Assembly: GCA_017551675.1 (NCBI GenBank)
Contig: JAFZLC010000009.1
Span: 1 to 64,000 of the forward strand
From: Paludibacteraceae bacterium
GTDB lineage: Bacteria; Bacteroidota; Bacteroidia; Bacteroidales; Paludibacteraceae
DNA: 64,000 bases
Reading direction: 5' to 3'
Shown: piece after piece, positions 18,104 through 27,117 of the stretch
Layout of the letters: every line of letters starts with the position of its first letter
Position numbering within the stretch: the first letter of the stretch is position 1
Notes under the pieces: generated by a model
Database searches by the model: none
What the model was told of the DNA's origin: nothing
Seen by the model: the letters and a program-made list of their open reading frames with translations, nothing else
Made by a program: the position numbers and the translations under genes

Positions 18104-19396
18104 ATGTCAAACAAGAATTACAAATTTGAAACTTTACAAGTACACGTCGGACAAGAACAACCAGACAGTGCAACAGATGCAAGAGCAGTACCTATCTACG
18201 CCACTACATCTTATGTGTTTAAAGATGCAAATCAAGCATCAGGTAGATTTGGATTGACAGAGGGAGGAAACATCTACACTCGATTAATGAATCCAACATC
18301 TGACATCTTCGAAAAACGAATTGCAGCATTGGAAGGTGGTGTTGCAGCGTTGGCAACAGCCAGTGGATCTTCAGCCATTACGTATGCAATTCAAAATATT
18401 GCAACAACAGGAGACCACATCGTTTCTGCTTCGAATCTTTATGGTGGAACATTCAACTTACTCTCTCACACATTAAAGGAGCAAGGATTAACGACAACAT
18501 TTGTTGATCCGACAAATCCAGAGAACTTCGAAAAAGCAATAAAGGAAAACACAAAATTGCTTTATGCAGAGACTTTAGGAAACCCTAATTCAGAGGTAAT
18601 CGACTTAGCAGCCATTGCTAACATCGCGCACAAACATGGCATTCCATTCATCGTAGATAGCACATTTGCAACACCATACCTACTTCGTCCGATCGAATAC
18701 GGTGTTGACATCGTTGTTCACTCTGCTACGAAGTTCATCGGTGGTCATGGTAGTGTAATGGGTGGCGTCATCGTCGACGCAGGAAAATTCGACTGGGCTC
18801 AGAACGACAAGTTCCCAGGATTGTCTCAACCTAATCCATCTTACCATGGTGTTGTGTTTACCCAAGCAGTGGGCAACCTAGCATACATCATCAAAGCACG
18901 TACAACACTCATGAGGGATCAGGGAGCCGCTATTTCTCCATTCAACTCATTCTTGTTGATACAAGGATTGGAAACTCTATCTTTGAGAGTGGAACGTCAC
19001 GTTGAAAACGCCTTGAAAGTAGTGGATTTCTTAAAGAATCACCCTCAAGTAGCAAAAGTAAACCATCCATCCTTAGAGCAAGGAAGAGCAAAAGAATTAT
19101 ACAACAAATATTTCCCTAAAGGAGCTGGTTCTATCTTTACATTCGAAGTAAAAGGCACTGCAGAAGATGCCAAGAAGTTCACAGAAAGTCTTGAACTCTT
19201 CTCCTTACTTGCCAATGTAGCCGATGTTAAGTCGTTGGTAATTCATCCAGCCAGCACAACTCACTCTCAATTGTCTGAAGAAGAGTTGTTGAGTGTTGGA
19301 ATCAAGCCAACCACAGTCCGTTTGTCCATTGGAACGGAGCATATCGACGATATCATCGCAGATTTGCAACACGGTTTTGATAGTATAAAACACTAA
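18104..19396 (+). CDS. O-acetylhomoserine sulfhydrylase
   Basis: A 430-residue member of the Cys/Met PLP family, in the longer O-acetylhomoserine/O-acetylserine sulfhydrylase branch. The N-terminus is [16 protein letters not shown], followed by [20 protein letters not shown] and LATASGSSA. The PLP lysine lies in [12 protein letters not shown], and the C-terminal half has the branch-specific PNPSYHG and [10 protein letters not shown]. It makes homocysteine from O-acetylhomoserine and sulfide, or methionine directly when methanethiol is the thiol. That second reaction would fit a neighbouring reductase that frees methanethiol from thioethers. It is transcribed divergently from the nitrogenase-like operon, from a promoter with the same operator. 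Confidence 0.92.
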   Translation: MSNKNYKFETLQVHVGQEQPDSATDARAVPIYATTSYVFKDANQASGRFGLTEGGNIYTRLMNPTSDIFEKRIAALEGGVAALATASGSSAITYAIQNIATTGDHIVSASNLYGGTFNLLSHTLKEQGLTTTFVDPTNPENFEKAIKENTKLLYAETLGNPNSEVIDLAAIANIAHKHGIPFIVDSTFATPYLLRPIEYGVDIVVHSATKFIGGHGSVMGGVIVDAGKFDWAQNDKFPGLSQPNPSYHGVVFTQAVGNLAYIIKARTTLMRDQGAAISPFNSFLLIQGLETLSLRVERHVENALKVVDFLKNHPQVAKVNHPSLEQGRAKELYNKYFPKGAGSIFTFEVKGTAEDAKKFTESLELFSLLANVADVKSLVIHPASTTHSQLSEEELLSVGIKPTTVRLSIGTEHIDDIIADLQHGFDSIKH

Positions 19397-19453
19397 AAAA
19401 ATTGTGTTATAAAAGAAAAAAATTATAAATTACGGCACAAAAAATCGATTTTT

Positions 19454-20386
19454 ATGTCTAGAATTTATAAAACGGCCGATATGTTGATTGGGCACACTCC
19501 TCTTCTTGAGTTGACTCACATAGAAGATGAGTTCAATCTAAATGCAAGGGTGATTGCCAAAGTGGAATTTTTCAACCCAGGCGGAAGTGTCAAGGATCGT
19601 ATCGCCAAAGCAATGCTCGACGATGCGGAATATTCCGGCAAGCTAAAAAAGGGAACTACCATCATCGAACCCACATCAGGAAACACCGGTATTGGACTAG
19701 CCAGTGTTGCCTCTGCAAGAGGATATAAGGTCATCATCGTTATGCCTGAGACCATGAGCGTAGAAAGACGCCAACTCATGAAAGCCTATGGTGCCGAGCT
19801 AGTACTGACAGAGGGTGTAAAGGGTATGAAAGGAGCCATTGCCAAAGCTAACGAGCTTAAGGAAGAGATTCCTGATAGTTTCATTCCTGGTCAATTTGTC
19901 AATCCTGCCAATCCAAGGACTCACTTTGAGACCACCGGTCCTGAAATATATGAAGACACAGATGGCGAAGTAGACATCTTCGTTGCAGGCGTTGGAACAG
20001 GAGGTACCATCTCCGGGGTAGGCAAATACCTTAAAAGCAAGAACCCGAATGTGAAAATTGTTGCCGTAGAACCAGCTACATCCGCGGTGTTATCCACTGG
20101 TATTAGTGGTCCGCACAAGATACAAGGAATCGGTGCAGGTTTTGTACCAGACACATTGGATACAAAGATATACGATGAGATTATCACTGTTAAAAACGAA
20201 GATGCTTTTGAAATAGGCAGACTCATCGGGAAAAAGGAAGGTATCCTTGTGGGCATCTCCTCTGGAGCAGCCACATGGGCGGCGATAGAGTTAGCTAAAA
20301 GAGAAGAGAACACTGGTAAAAACATTGTGGTGCTCTTGCCTGACACAGGCGACCGATACATGAGTACCCCTCTTTTCACCGAGTAA
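19454..20386 (+). CDS. cysK: cysteine synthase (O-acetylserine sulfhydrylase), second copy
   Basis: A 310-residue canonical cysteine synthase with [14 protein letters not shown] (PLP lysine), [30 protein letters not shown] and the end [15 protein letters not shown]. It is closely similar to the copy at 16622 through most of its length. It lies 57 bp after the sulfhydrylase stop on the same strand, so both probably share the operator-controlled promoter at 18003. Having two CysK genes on opposite sides of one divergent promoter suggests that each operon carries its own sulfide-fixing enzyme. Confidence 0.93.
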   Translation: MSRIYKTADMLIGHTPLLELTHIEDEFNLNARVIAKVEFFNPGGSVKDRIAKAMLDDAEYSGKLKKGTTIIEPTSGNTGIGLASVASARGYKVIIVMPETMSVERRQLMKAYGAELVLTEGVKGMKGAIAKANELKEEIPDSFIPGQFVNPANPRTHFETTGPEIYEDTDGEVDIFVAGVGTGGTISGVGKYLKSKNPNVKIVAVEPATSAVLSTGISGPHKIQGIGAGFVPDTLDTKIYDEIITVKNEDAFEIGRLIGKKEGILVGISSGAATWAAIELAKREENTGKNIVVLLPDTGDRYMSTPLFTE

Positions 20387-20416
20387 AATGACTAGCAATT
20401 ATTTCAATTCACAACT

Positions 20417-20452
20417 CACCCCAAGGGACTGCGCAAAAAGTCCCTTGGGGTG
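20417..20452 (+). terminator. long perfect hairpin between cysK and the Rrf2 gene
   Basis: CACCCCAAGGGACT and its exact complement form a 14-bp stem around an 8-base loop, 30 bp after the cysK stop and 21 bp before the Rrf2 gene. No T-run follows, so it may be a processing or stability element, or a partial terminator that keeps repressor levels low. Confidence 0.6.
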
Positions 20453-20473
20453 TATCTATAAAACGACACTACC

Positions 20474-20899
20474 ATGATGATATCAACACGTGGAAGATAT
20501 GCACTAAGGGTCTTCATTGACCTTGCAGACCAATATCTTACCTTTAAAAATATCAGATTAAAAGACATCTCGGAAAGGCAAAACATCTCTCTCAAATATT
20601 TGGAGAATATCATGTCTCTCCTTGTGAAAAACAAACTTGTGGAAGGAACGCATGGGAAAGGTGGCGGATACAAACTGACTCGCAAACCAGAAGAATACAC
20701 TGTAGGCGAGATTCTACGTCTGACGGAAGTGTCAATGGCACCTGTCAGCTGTTTGGACTGCGAAGGTCCTAAGTGTCCTCAGATGGAAACCTGTCGCACA
20801 TTACCCATGTGGAGGAACCTCGAAAAAATCATCACAGACTATCTCGACAGTATCACAATAGCCGACCTGCAAAATTCAGAAGAAGGTATGTGGATTTAA
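20474..20899 (+). CDS. Rrf2-family transcriptional regulator (IscR/CymR-like)
   Basis: A 141-residue winged-helix regulator. The N-terminal DNA-binding part has STRGRYALRVFIDLA, the helix-turn-helix around LKDISERQNISLKYLENIM, and the wing GTHGKGGGYKLTRKPEEY. After it come C93, C96, C101 and C107 (SCLDCEGPKCPQMETC), an arrangement able to bind an Fe-S cluster as in IscR, although CymR instead senses cysteine through the CysK protein. Adjacent to cysK and close to three matching palindromes, it is the likely controller of this sulfur regulon. No palindrome is visible at its own start. ATG 20474 and ATG 20477 are equally good starts. Confidence 0.88.
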   Translation: MMISTRGRYALRVFIDLADQYLTFKNIRLKDISERQNISLKYLENIMSLLVKNKLVEGTHGKGGGYKLTRKPEEYTVGEILRLTEVSMAPVSCLDCEGPKCPQMETCRTLPMWRNLEKIITDYLDSITIADLQNSEEGMWI

Positions 20900-20942
20900 A
20901 CAATGCTTTTCCAAAACGTTTCCCTACATACGTTATAAGCAC

Positions 20943-20975
20943 AAAAAAGGCCATCTCACACGAGACGGCCTTTTT
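20943..20975. terminator. bidirectional intrinsic terminator
   Basis: AAAAAAGGCCaTCTC pairs with GAGAcGGCCTTTTT around ACAC. It has a T-run on each strand and lies between the convergent Rrf2 gene and the BspA-like lipoprotein gene. Confidence 0.88.
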
Positions 20976-20992
20976 CATAGAAGTATGATGTA

Positions 20993-22168
20993 TTACTCAG
21001 TAACCTTCAACTTAAATGCAATCTTGTTTCCTTGACCATCTGTAGCAGAAATCTCTGTTTCTCCCTTAGACTTTAAAGAAACTTTTACTTGAACATAGTA
21101 CAATCCGTTTTCTTCTTGAGGAACAATAGAATCAGGAAGTTTTGCCACTGTAACATCTGAGCTCTCCCATACTAATTGCTCTAATAATGAAGATTCAATG
21201 AAAGATAATTTCTCATTCTTCTCAGAATCAAATATACGGAATGTAAATGAACTCTCATCAACACTAATTGAAGTTGACTCTCCATTCTTTAAATTTTCAT
21301 CAAATGATGAAGATTGGAATACTGCATTTTCAAATATATTCATAACCAAATCAATTGATTTGTTATTTGAATTACCTTTCTTTGCATTCCATACACCATT
21401 ATATTGGTCAATAGTAAGGAACAATTTCAATGTGTTTTCTTGTACACCACAAAGAATAGTTTCCAACAATGTATTTTTTCTAATATCTAATGTATCAATC
21501 TTATTCTTTGAACAATACAAATAAGTCAAATTAGTATTCTTTGTTACATCCAAAGTTTCCAATTTGTTATTATTACACTTCAAGCTAGTCAACGCTGTTT
21601 GTTTTGACAAATCTATTGATGTCAAATCGTTCTCGCTACAATCTAATTCTTTCAAACCAGTAAAGAATTCGATACCATCAAGAGAAGATACACCTTTAGC
21701 ACTAATATCCATAGATTCAGCTGCAGCAGCCTCTGCACGAGAGATTCCATCATCACCATCTGTATTGATACTCTTATCAGCTACAAGAGCAGCAAGCAAT
21801 TTAGCATCTGCGAAATCGATATTACCACGAGCTGTTACCTTACAAGAGTCTTTCAATCCGTTAGCTGATTTTACATAGATGTAAGTAGTACCCGTAGCCA
21901 ATGTCTTTACTTCTCCATTATCAACAGTAGCAATCTTTGTGTCACCACTTGACCAAGTAAGTTTCTTGTTCTTTGCATTCTTTGGAGTAACCGTTGCTTC
22001 CAACGTAAAATTCTCACCCACAAAAACATCCTTCTCATGAATGTTTAACTCCACCTTTGTTACTAATACTTCTGGCTCATCTTCTTCCTCTTTATGGCAT
22101 GAGACCAAAATCATAGGCAATGCCAACACTGCTGCGGCAGCCATTCCTAACAATCTTTTTTTGTTCAT
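20993..22168 (-). CDS. surface lipoprotein with Ig-like and leucine-rich repeats
   Basis: A 391-residue lipoprotein. The signal ends in a lipobox VSCHKEEE whose acidic tail resembles Bacteroidota surface-export signals. A BIG2-type Ig domain follows (VELNIHEKDVFVGENFTLEA, residues ~35-115). Then come BspA/TpLRR-like repeats of about 21 residues (LKELDCSENDLTSIDLS, LTSLKCNNNKLETLDVT, LTYLYCSKNKIDTLDI). The C-terminal region is another beta-rich domain. A DGDDGISRAEA segment resembles a calcium or dockerin-like loop. The role is probably cell-surface adhesion, and the partner is unknown. A TATCTTTG -7 box lies on the minus strand at 22243-22250. Confidence 0.8.
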   Translation of the reverse strand: MNKKRLLGMAAAAVLALPMILVSCHKEEEDEPEVLVTKVELNIHEKDVFVGENFTLEATVTPKNAKNKKLTWSSGDTKIATVDNGEVKTLATGTTYIYVKSANGLKDSCKVTARGNIDFADAKLLAALVADKSINTDGDDGISRAEAAAAESMDISAKGVSSLDGIEFFTGLKELDCSENDLTSIDLSKQTALTSLKCNNNKLETLDVTKNTNLTYLYCSKNKIDTLDIRKNTLLETILCGVQENTLKLFLTIDQYNGVWNAKKGNSNNKSIDLVMNIFENAVFQSSSFDENLKNGESTSISVDESSFTFRIFDSEKNEKLSFIESSLLEQLVWESSDVTVAKLPDSIVPQEENGLYYVQVKVSLKSKGETEISATDGQGNKIAFKLKVTE

Positions 22169-22444
22169 TTTTTATATAGATTAAATTTAATAATTTCAAA
22201 CACAAAATGTATTGCAATAATTATGCCATTTAGCATAATTCGCAAAGATAACGTCTTTTAAATAAAATCCTCACAAATATTTGAAAAATTTATTTTATTA
22301 TAATTTTTGACATAAAAATTGCACGAAATAAAATGAGACAGCTATTTCTTTTAGATTTTGACACGTTAGAAAAGATGTTTTTAGATTCATAACACAACGT
22401 TTAATTAAAACAAAAAACAATGTTGACAAATAAAAATTAGCAAA

Positions 22445-22490
22445 AATGAAGGATAGAATTTTTATCTATCCTTCATTCTATCTATATTTG
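22445..22490 (+). promoter_or_regulatory. 13-bp perfect palindrome over a promoter; near-leaderless start
   Basis: AATGAAGGATAGA and its exact complement (22465-22477) flank a 7-base loop. They end 5 bp before a TATATTTG -7 box (22483-22490), so the palindrome covers the -33 region and may be an operator. The acyltransferase ATG begins only 4 bp after the -7 box, so its transcript would be leaderless or nearly so. The rest of the 326-bp gap 22169-22494 is AT-rich with no gene seen. Confidence 0.5.
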
Positions 22491-22494
22491 CAAT

Positions 22495-23556
22495 ATGAAA
22501 TCAAGAATCACAATCGTCGAACTACTTCGCATTATTTTCTGTTTTTTTGTCGTATTACATCACGATTCAACATTTAAACTTCACATGCCATTAGGCTGTA
22601 TTGGGGTTGATTTCTTTTTCATGTTAATGGGATATTTCGCCTTTAAAACCATTAGGACGAAAGAATCTGTGAGTACGGACCCCATGAAATTCTCCGTTCA
22701 ATACACTCTATCAAAATTACTACGCGTTGCACCATTTGCAATAACTGGAACCATTTTATCTACACTTGTCACAGTAAAACACATAGGGAACAATTGGCTA
22801 AATGTAATATCCTACGACATACTTGAGGTGTTGCAACTACAATTACCACTGATAAATACATACAACAAAGATTTGATGTTTATCTACGGAGATGCACCTT
22901 TATGGTTTCTATCAGCCACACTGTTTGCACTCCCAATAATTTTGTATCTTGCCATCCGTTACCGTGATGCATTTTCTCATTACATAATGTGGGTGCTTCC
23001 TCTCCTATTTTTAGCTCTATTCATTCAAAAATGCCAATCAATATTCCCATGGAATACAAGCATTTTCCATATACCCTCTGGAATCTTACGAGCTCTTTCT
23101 TCATTAATGATAGGATGTACGCTATACTATACAACTGGACACATTAGGAAGATATATCAAAAAAGTCATCATCAAAAACTGATTCATGTTTCCCTCATCC
23201 TCCTATTTGTTGTTTCCCTCTCTTACATCACATTAACAAGTTATGGCGAGATTGATTGTTACTTTGTAATTTTTATTGGATCCCTTTATCTGCTATTAGC
23301 CATAAGTTTATCGGAAACAGGCATATTTTCACATCGTTCCAATGGAATCATTGTCAAATTAGCAAAACTGACAATGCCAATATATTGTTTGCATTGGCCT
23401 CTCATCAAAGCATATAGTGCTATAAAAGCAAGTGACAACCTTATTAACCAAATCTTATTAGTCATTATCTTCTGCATCATGATTTCGCTTGCTTTCTACT
23501 TTCATCATAGATACCTTCTATCACAAAAAAAGAAAGTTGAGTCGAATTTAAATTAG
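22495..23556 (+). CDS. acyltransferase 3 family membrane protein
   Basis: A 353-residue integral membrane protein with about ten hydrophobic segments. It opens with ITIVELLRIIFCFFVVLHHDS, the family's first transmembrane helix, whose His-His pair corresponds to the conserved His of acyltransferase 3 proteins. GCIGVDFFFMLMGYF is the second signature segment and MPIYCLHWPLI a late one. Members O-acetylate surface polysaccharides, peptidoglycan or lipids using acyl donors from the cytoplasm. No sugar or lipid genes are adjacent, so the substrate is unknown. The end (HHRYLLSQKKKVESNLN) is a cytoplasmic basic tail. Confidence 0.82.
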   Translation: MKSRITIVELLRIIFCFFVVLHHDSTFKLHMPLGCIGVDFFFMLMGYFAFKTIRTKESVSTDPMKFSVQYTLSKLLRVAPFAITGTILSTLVTVKHIGNNWLNVISYDILEVLQLQLPLINTYNKDLMFIYGDAPLWFLSATLFALPIILYLAIRYRDAFSHYIMWVLPLLFLALFIQKCQSIFPWNTSIFHIPSGILRALSSLMIGCTLYYTTGHIRKIYQKSHHQKLIHVSLILLFVVSLSYITLTSYGEIDCYFVIFIGSLYLLLAISLSETGIFSHRSNGIIVKLAKLTMPIYCLHWPLIKAYSAIKASDNLINQILLVIIFCIMISLAFYFHHRYLLSQKKKVESNLN

Positions 23557-23613
23557 TTGTTTTCCATAGATTCAGACATCTAACGGCACATTTTTTGTAA
23601 TTTCACATATAAA

Positions 23614-23634
23614 GGTGAGTGCTATTCATTCACC
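23614..23634. repeat. intergenic short palindrome, GGTGAG-N9-TTCACC family
   Basis: A 21-bp element with GGTGA and TCACC ends. Copies of the same layout occur at 58925-58945 and, inverted, at 63645-63664, with a half-decayed one at 36316-36334. It lies before a likely promoter (TAATTTTG near 23672) for the outer-membrane protein gene. Confidence 0.5.
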
Positions 23635-23728
23635 AAATAAGATTTTTTCGAAAGAAAAAGATTAATTTTGTAGGTAATTTTAGGGTATTACATAAATGCC
23701 CCGTTTTTTATTTGTTAAATTCAAAAAG

Positions 23729-24370
23729 ATGAAAAAACTTTTTTTATGCTTAATTGCATGCTTTTTTGCGGGAACAACGTGTTTTGCCATTCGTGAGAGT
23801 GATTTATCCAAATCGGAGGTGGCTGTTAGTTATGGATTTTTCCCTTATTCTGACTTTAAAGAGACACCTAACGACCAGATATGGGAAAATTTCGTTCATG
23901 GCAATTTTGACGAATCTAAAGAGATGAAGGGTACAACAACGGGATCTTTCAACATCATGTTCAACCATCGTTTCAATCACACTTGGGGATTGGGAATTGA
24001 TTTCAGCTATGCTGGCGAGAAGTCGCAATGGGAAGAACATAATCTAAGGGTAGCCGATAAAAACGTGTTTTATCTTACTATCATGCCTAGATTAAAAGCC
24101 AACTGGGTGCACCATAAATACTTCGTCATCTATTCCAGTTTCGCAGCAGGTGCTATGTGGAAACGTACAAAAGGAGAGACTCACTACGAGAATTTGGAGG
24201 ATGCAGCTGATTTTATTGGCAGAGTGAAGACAAGAATCGCCAATGAGGCTATCTTCAGCTTTCAGGTTTCACCACTCGGTGTTGAGGTAGGAAACCATAT
24301 CGGTGCCTTTGCAGAGGTTGGTTTTGGTCAGATGGGTATCGTACAAGCTGGATTAAGGTTTAGATGGTAA
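23729..24370 (+). CDS. predicted outer-membrane beta-barrel protein
   Basis: About 213 residues with a clear signal peptide (MKKLFLCLIACFFAGTTCFA) followed by alternating beta-strand patterns (VAVSYGFFPYSDF, WGLGIDFSYAGEKSQW, KYFVIYSSFAAGAMW) and a terminal RFRW. The closing aromatic residue fits outer-membrane insertion. ATG 23729 is chosen because it begins the signal peptide. The further ATG at 23696 adds a basic stretch with no function. It precedes the sodium symporter gene by 11 bp and could share its transcript. I do not recognise a specific family. Confidence 0.72.
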   Translation: MKKLFLCLIACFFAGTTCFAIRESDLSKSEVAVSYGFFPYSDFKETPNDQIWENFVHGNFDESKEMKGTTTGSFNIMFNHRFNHTWGLGIDFSYAGEKSQWEEHNLRVADKNVFYLTIMPRLKANWVHHKYFVIYSSFAAGAMWKRTKGETHYENLEDAADFIGRVKTRIANEAIFSFQVSPLGVEVGNHIGAFAEVGFGQMGIVQAGLRFRW

Positions 24371-24381
24371 TTCATTAAAAT

Positions 24382-26016
24382 ATGGCACAGAAGAGACAAG
24401 CATGGAATTCTCGCATAGGATTAATTCTCGCAATGGCTGGAGGAGCCGTCGGGTTAGGTAACTTTCTACGATTTCCCATCCAAGCAATCCAGAATGGGGG
24501 TGGTGCCTTCATCATTCCTTACTTGGTCTCCTTCGTCCTTCTCGGTCTGCCCCTCACGATGATTGAGTGGTCGACAGGCAAACTGGGTGGTCTCTTCGGA
24601 CATCACTCGCCTCCGATGATTATGCAGAAACTGGGACGTCGTGTACACTGGCGTTACATCGGTTCCATCGGATTATTTTCTAGTATCATCATCGCTTCCT
24701 ACTACTGTTTTATCGAAAGTTGGATCTTCTCTTATATGCTCCATAGCCTCTTCGGCACTTTCGACGGAATGACCGAACTTCAGATCTCCGACTTCTTCGA
24801 CCGTTATCTGAACCTCTCCATTTCCGTCTCCGGAATCCCTTGTGATACTTTCCTTTCGTTTGTCTTCTGTTTGGCACTCAACATCTACATTCTCAGCAAG
24901 GGAATTGCAGGTGGAATAGAGCGTGTGGCAAAGATCTGTATGCCCCTACTCTTCATATTTGGTATCTTCCTTGTTATCAAAGCATTCACACTGAAGGCGG
25001 GTGAAGATGGTGCCATCTTCGACGGAACCTTGGGACTCAATTTCCTATGGACTCCTCAATTCGACTCATTGGCCAATCCTAATGTGTGGTTGGCGGCTGC
25101 CGGTCAGGTCTTTTTCACCCTCTCACTGGGTATGGGCGCCATACAAACTTACGCATCCTATTTAAAGAAAGAACAAGACATTGCCCTCAGTTCTCTCACC
25201 TCTGCTTTCACCAATGAATTTACAGAAGTGATACTGGGTAGTTCCATCATAATTCCCATTTCCATCGGGTATTTTGGCATTGACAAAGTGATTGAACTAA
25301 CCCAATCAGGTGGCTTCGGATTGGGATTCCGAACCATGCCTTACCTCTTCGAGCAGTGGGGTACCGTCTTCTCCACTCTAGCTGGCGTCGCTTTCTTCGG
25401 ATTGCTTTTCTTTGCTGGCATCACCTCAACGCTATCGATTATCCAACCGACAGTGGCCCACTTGTCAAAGAGCTTCGATTGGAGTCAGAAGAAATCCTCC
25501 TACATAACCGGAAGCTTCGTCTTCTTCTTAGCATTGCCTTGCATCCTCTTCTTCGACAAGGGTGTCTTCGACGAGTATGACTACTGGGGTGGCACCATGG
25601 CGCTCTTCCTCTTTGCCATGTTCGAAGCCATCGCCTTCTCATGGATATTGGGAGTGGACAAGGGGTGGAAACTCATCACGGGATATGCCAATATCACAGT
25701 ACCCCGCTTCTTTAAATTCGTGTTGAAATACATCACTCCAACTATGCTGATTCTGATATTCATCTCCGCCCTCGTCAAACCAATGAACGACGATTGGAGT
25801 CTTATCAGCATTCATGGATGGGAACTAGACAATAACGCTATCATCGCCAAACTCATGCACAAGGGAATGGATGTCAATGATTCTAACATCATCTATATCG
25901 ATGGTGCTCGAATCTATCTGCTCCTTTTGCTGATTACCATCTGGCTAACCATCTACATCAACATCAGAGTGAGAAAGAAAAGAGTACAGAAACATAATGA
26001 ATCAATGATGTCATGA
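24382..26016 (+). CDS. SNF-family sodium-dependent amino acid transporter
   Basis: A 544-residue neurotransmitter:sodium symporter homologue with 12 predicted membrane helices. TM1 reads RIGLILAMAGGAVGLGNFLRFP, where AVGLGN and the unwound glycines bind sodium and substrate. GGGAFIIPYLV (TM2) and FFTLSLGMGAIQTYASY (TM6) are also typical of the LeuT fold. It imports an amino acid with Na+. In this gene's context (46-residue membrane partner next door, sulfur block upstream) methionine or alanine uptake as in MetPS is possible but unproven. Its stop overlaps the next start (ATGA). Confidence 0.92.
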   Translation: MAQKRQAWNSRIGLILAMAGGAVGLGNFLRFPIQAIQNGGGAFIIPYLVSFVLLGLPLTMIEWSTGKLGGLFGHHSPPMIMQKLGRRVHWRYIGSIGLFSSIIIASYYCFIESWIFSYMLHSLFGTFDGMTELQISDFFDRYLNLSISVSGIPCDTFLSFVFCLALNIYILSKGIAGGIERVAKICMPLLFIFGIFLVIKAFTLKAGEDGAIFDGTLGLNFLWTPQFDSLANPNVWLAAAGQVFFTLSLGMGAIQTYASYLKKEQDIALSSLTSAFTNEFTEVILGSSIIIPISIGYFGIDKVIELTQSGGFGLGFRTMPYLFEQWGTVFSTLAGVAFFGLLFFAGITSTLSIIQPTVAHLSKSFDWSQKKSSYITGSFVFFLALPCILFFDKGVFDEYDYWGGTMALFLFAMFEAIAFSWILGVDKGWKLITGYANITVPRFFKFVLKYITPTMLILIFISALVKPMNDDWSLISIHGWELDNNAIIAKLMHKGMDVNDSNIIYIDGARIYLLLLLITIWLTIYINIRVRKKRVQKHNESMMS

Positions 26017-26153
26017 ATACACTTCCATTTATCATAATGACCGTTGTTCAAGGTGCTATCCTTGGTATCACGATATACCTCTATTGGAAAGTTTTTACTT
26101 TTGAAAACAAAAACAACGAGAAGGAAGAATCCTTTTCGGACGACGAATTTTAA
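26013..26153 (+). CDS. 46-residue single-span membrane protein, likely symporter subunit
   Basis: The frame MNTLPFIIMTVVQGAILGIT... starts within the symporter stop codon (overlap ATGA). It codes for one hydrophobic helix (residues 4-27) followed by an acidic, charged tail ending SFSDDEF. In Corynebacterium the SNF transporter MetP needs a small single-span subunit, MetS, encoded next to it. Here the size, topology and 4-base overlap are alike. The sequence shows coupling; the subunit role is inferred. Confidence 0.72.
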   Translation: MNTLPFIIMTVVQGAILGITIYLYWKVFTFENKNNEKEESFSDDEF

Positions 26154-26163
26154 CCCCTGCATT

Positions 26164-27102
26164 ATGAACAGACTCGGACTGACCCTTCTCTTAGGACTTC
26201 TCTCCTTCTCTCTCTTCGGCCAATCCTACAAATCGGCTGAGACCACCGCTTACATTCAAAAATACCACAAGACAGCCATCCGCGAGATGTATAAATACAA
26301 GATTCCTGCAAGCATCACCCTCGCACAAGGCATACTGGAATCTGCCAGCGGTCGAAGCGACCTCGCCATCAAGGCAAACAATCATTTCGGCATCAAATGC
26401 TCTGGCAACTACAATGGCAAAACATACCATAAGAATGACGACAAACGACACGAGTGCTTTCGTGTCTACTCACATGCCGACGAATCGTTCAGAGACCACT
26501 CCATCTTCCTCACCAAAGATCGTTACGCGGCTCTCTTCAAACTAAAAACCACCGATTATAAAGGTTGGGCGAAAGGCCTCAAAAACGCAGGCTACGCCAC
26601 CAATCCCAAATACCCTAGTCTGCTTATCGAAATCATCGAGCAAAACCAATTATACGAGTACGATAAGAATCCTGATAAATACTTGACGGAGAAAGAGGCG
26701 GAAAGCTACTCCATCAACGGGAATGAGACTCCCTCCACTAAAAACGATTCTAACCAAAACAGCGCACCAGAGGTTAAACGTGGCAAGATCAATGGTGTGA
26801 AATGTGTTCAGATAAAGGCGGGCGACACCTTCTACAAACTCTCGAAAGAACTGGGAATGAGCGTAGAAGAGCTGCAAGCCATCAACGACTTCCCTGCCAA
26901 TTATAACCTAAAGGTCGGTGAGTACATCTTCATCCAACCTAAACAGAAAAAGAACAAATCAGTTTCTCACCACGTCGTACGTCAGGGAGACACTTGGCTA
27001 TCCATCTCACAGCAGTATGGCATTCAGAAAGATAAATTGAAAAAGATGAATAAGGCTAAAGGGGAATCCATTCAGGTGGGTAAAAAGGTTCGTTTACATT
27101 AA
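26164..27102 (+). CDS. glucosaminidase with C-terminal LysM repeats
   Basis: About 312 residues. It has a signal peptide (MNRLGLTLLLGLLSFSLFGQ), then a mannosyl-glycoprotein endo-beta-N-acetylglucosaminidase domain. That domain has ASITLAQGILESASGRSDLA with the catalytic Glu, NNHFGIKCSG, FRVYSHADESFRDHSIFL and LKNAGYATNPKYP. Two LysM modules follow (VQIKAGDTFYKLSKELGMSV and HHVVRQGDTWLSISQQYGI), which bind peptidoglycan. It hydrolyses the glycan backbone during growth or division. ATG 26164 is preferred because it opens the signal peptide, 10 bp after the small membrane protein. Confidence 0.9.
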   Translation: MNRLGLTLLLGLLSFSLFGQSYKSAETTAYIQKYHKTAIREMYKYKIPASITLAQGILESASGRSDLAIKANNHFGIKCSGNYNGKTYHKNDDKRHECFRVYSHADESFRDHSIFLTKDRYAALFKLKTTDYKGWAKGLKNAGYATNPKYPSLLIEIIEQNQLYEYDKNPDKYLTEKEAESYSINGNETPSTKNDSNQNSAPEVKRGKINGVKCVQIKAGDTFYKLSKELGMSVEELQAINDFPANYNLKVGEYIFIQPKQKKNKSVSHHVVRQGDTWLSISQQYGIQKDKLKKMNKAKGESIQVGKKVRLH

Positions 27103-27117
27103 GGTCTGCTTAACTGA

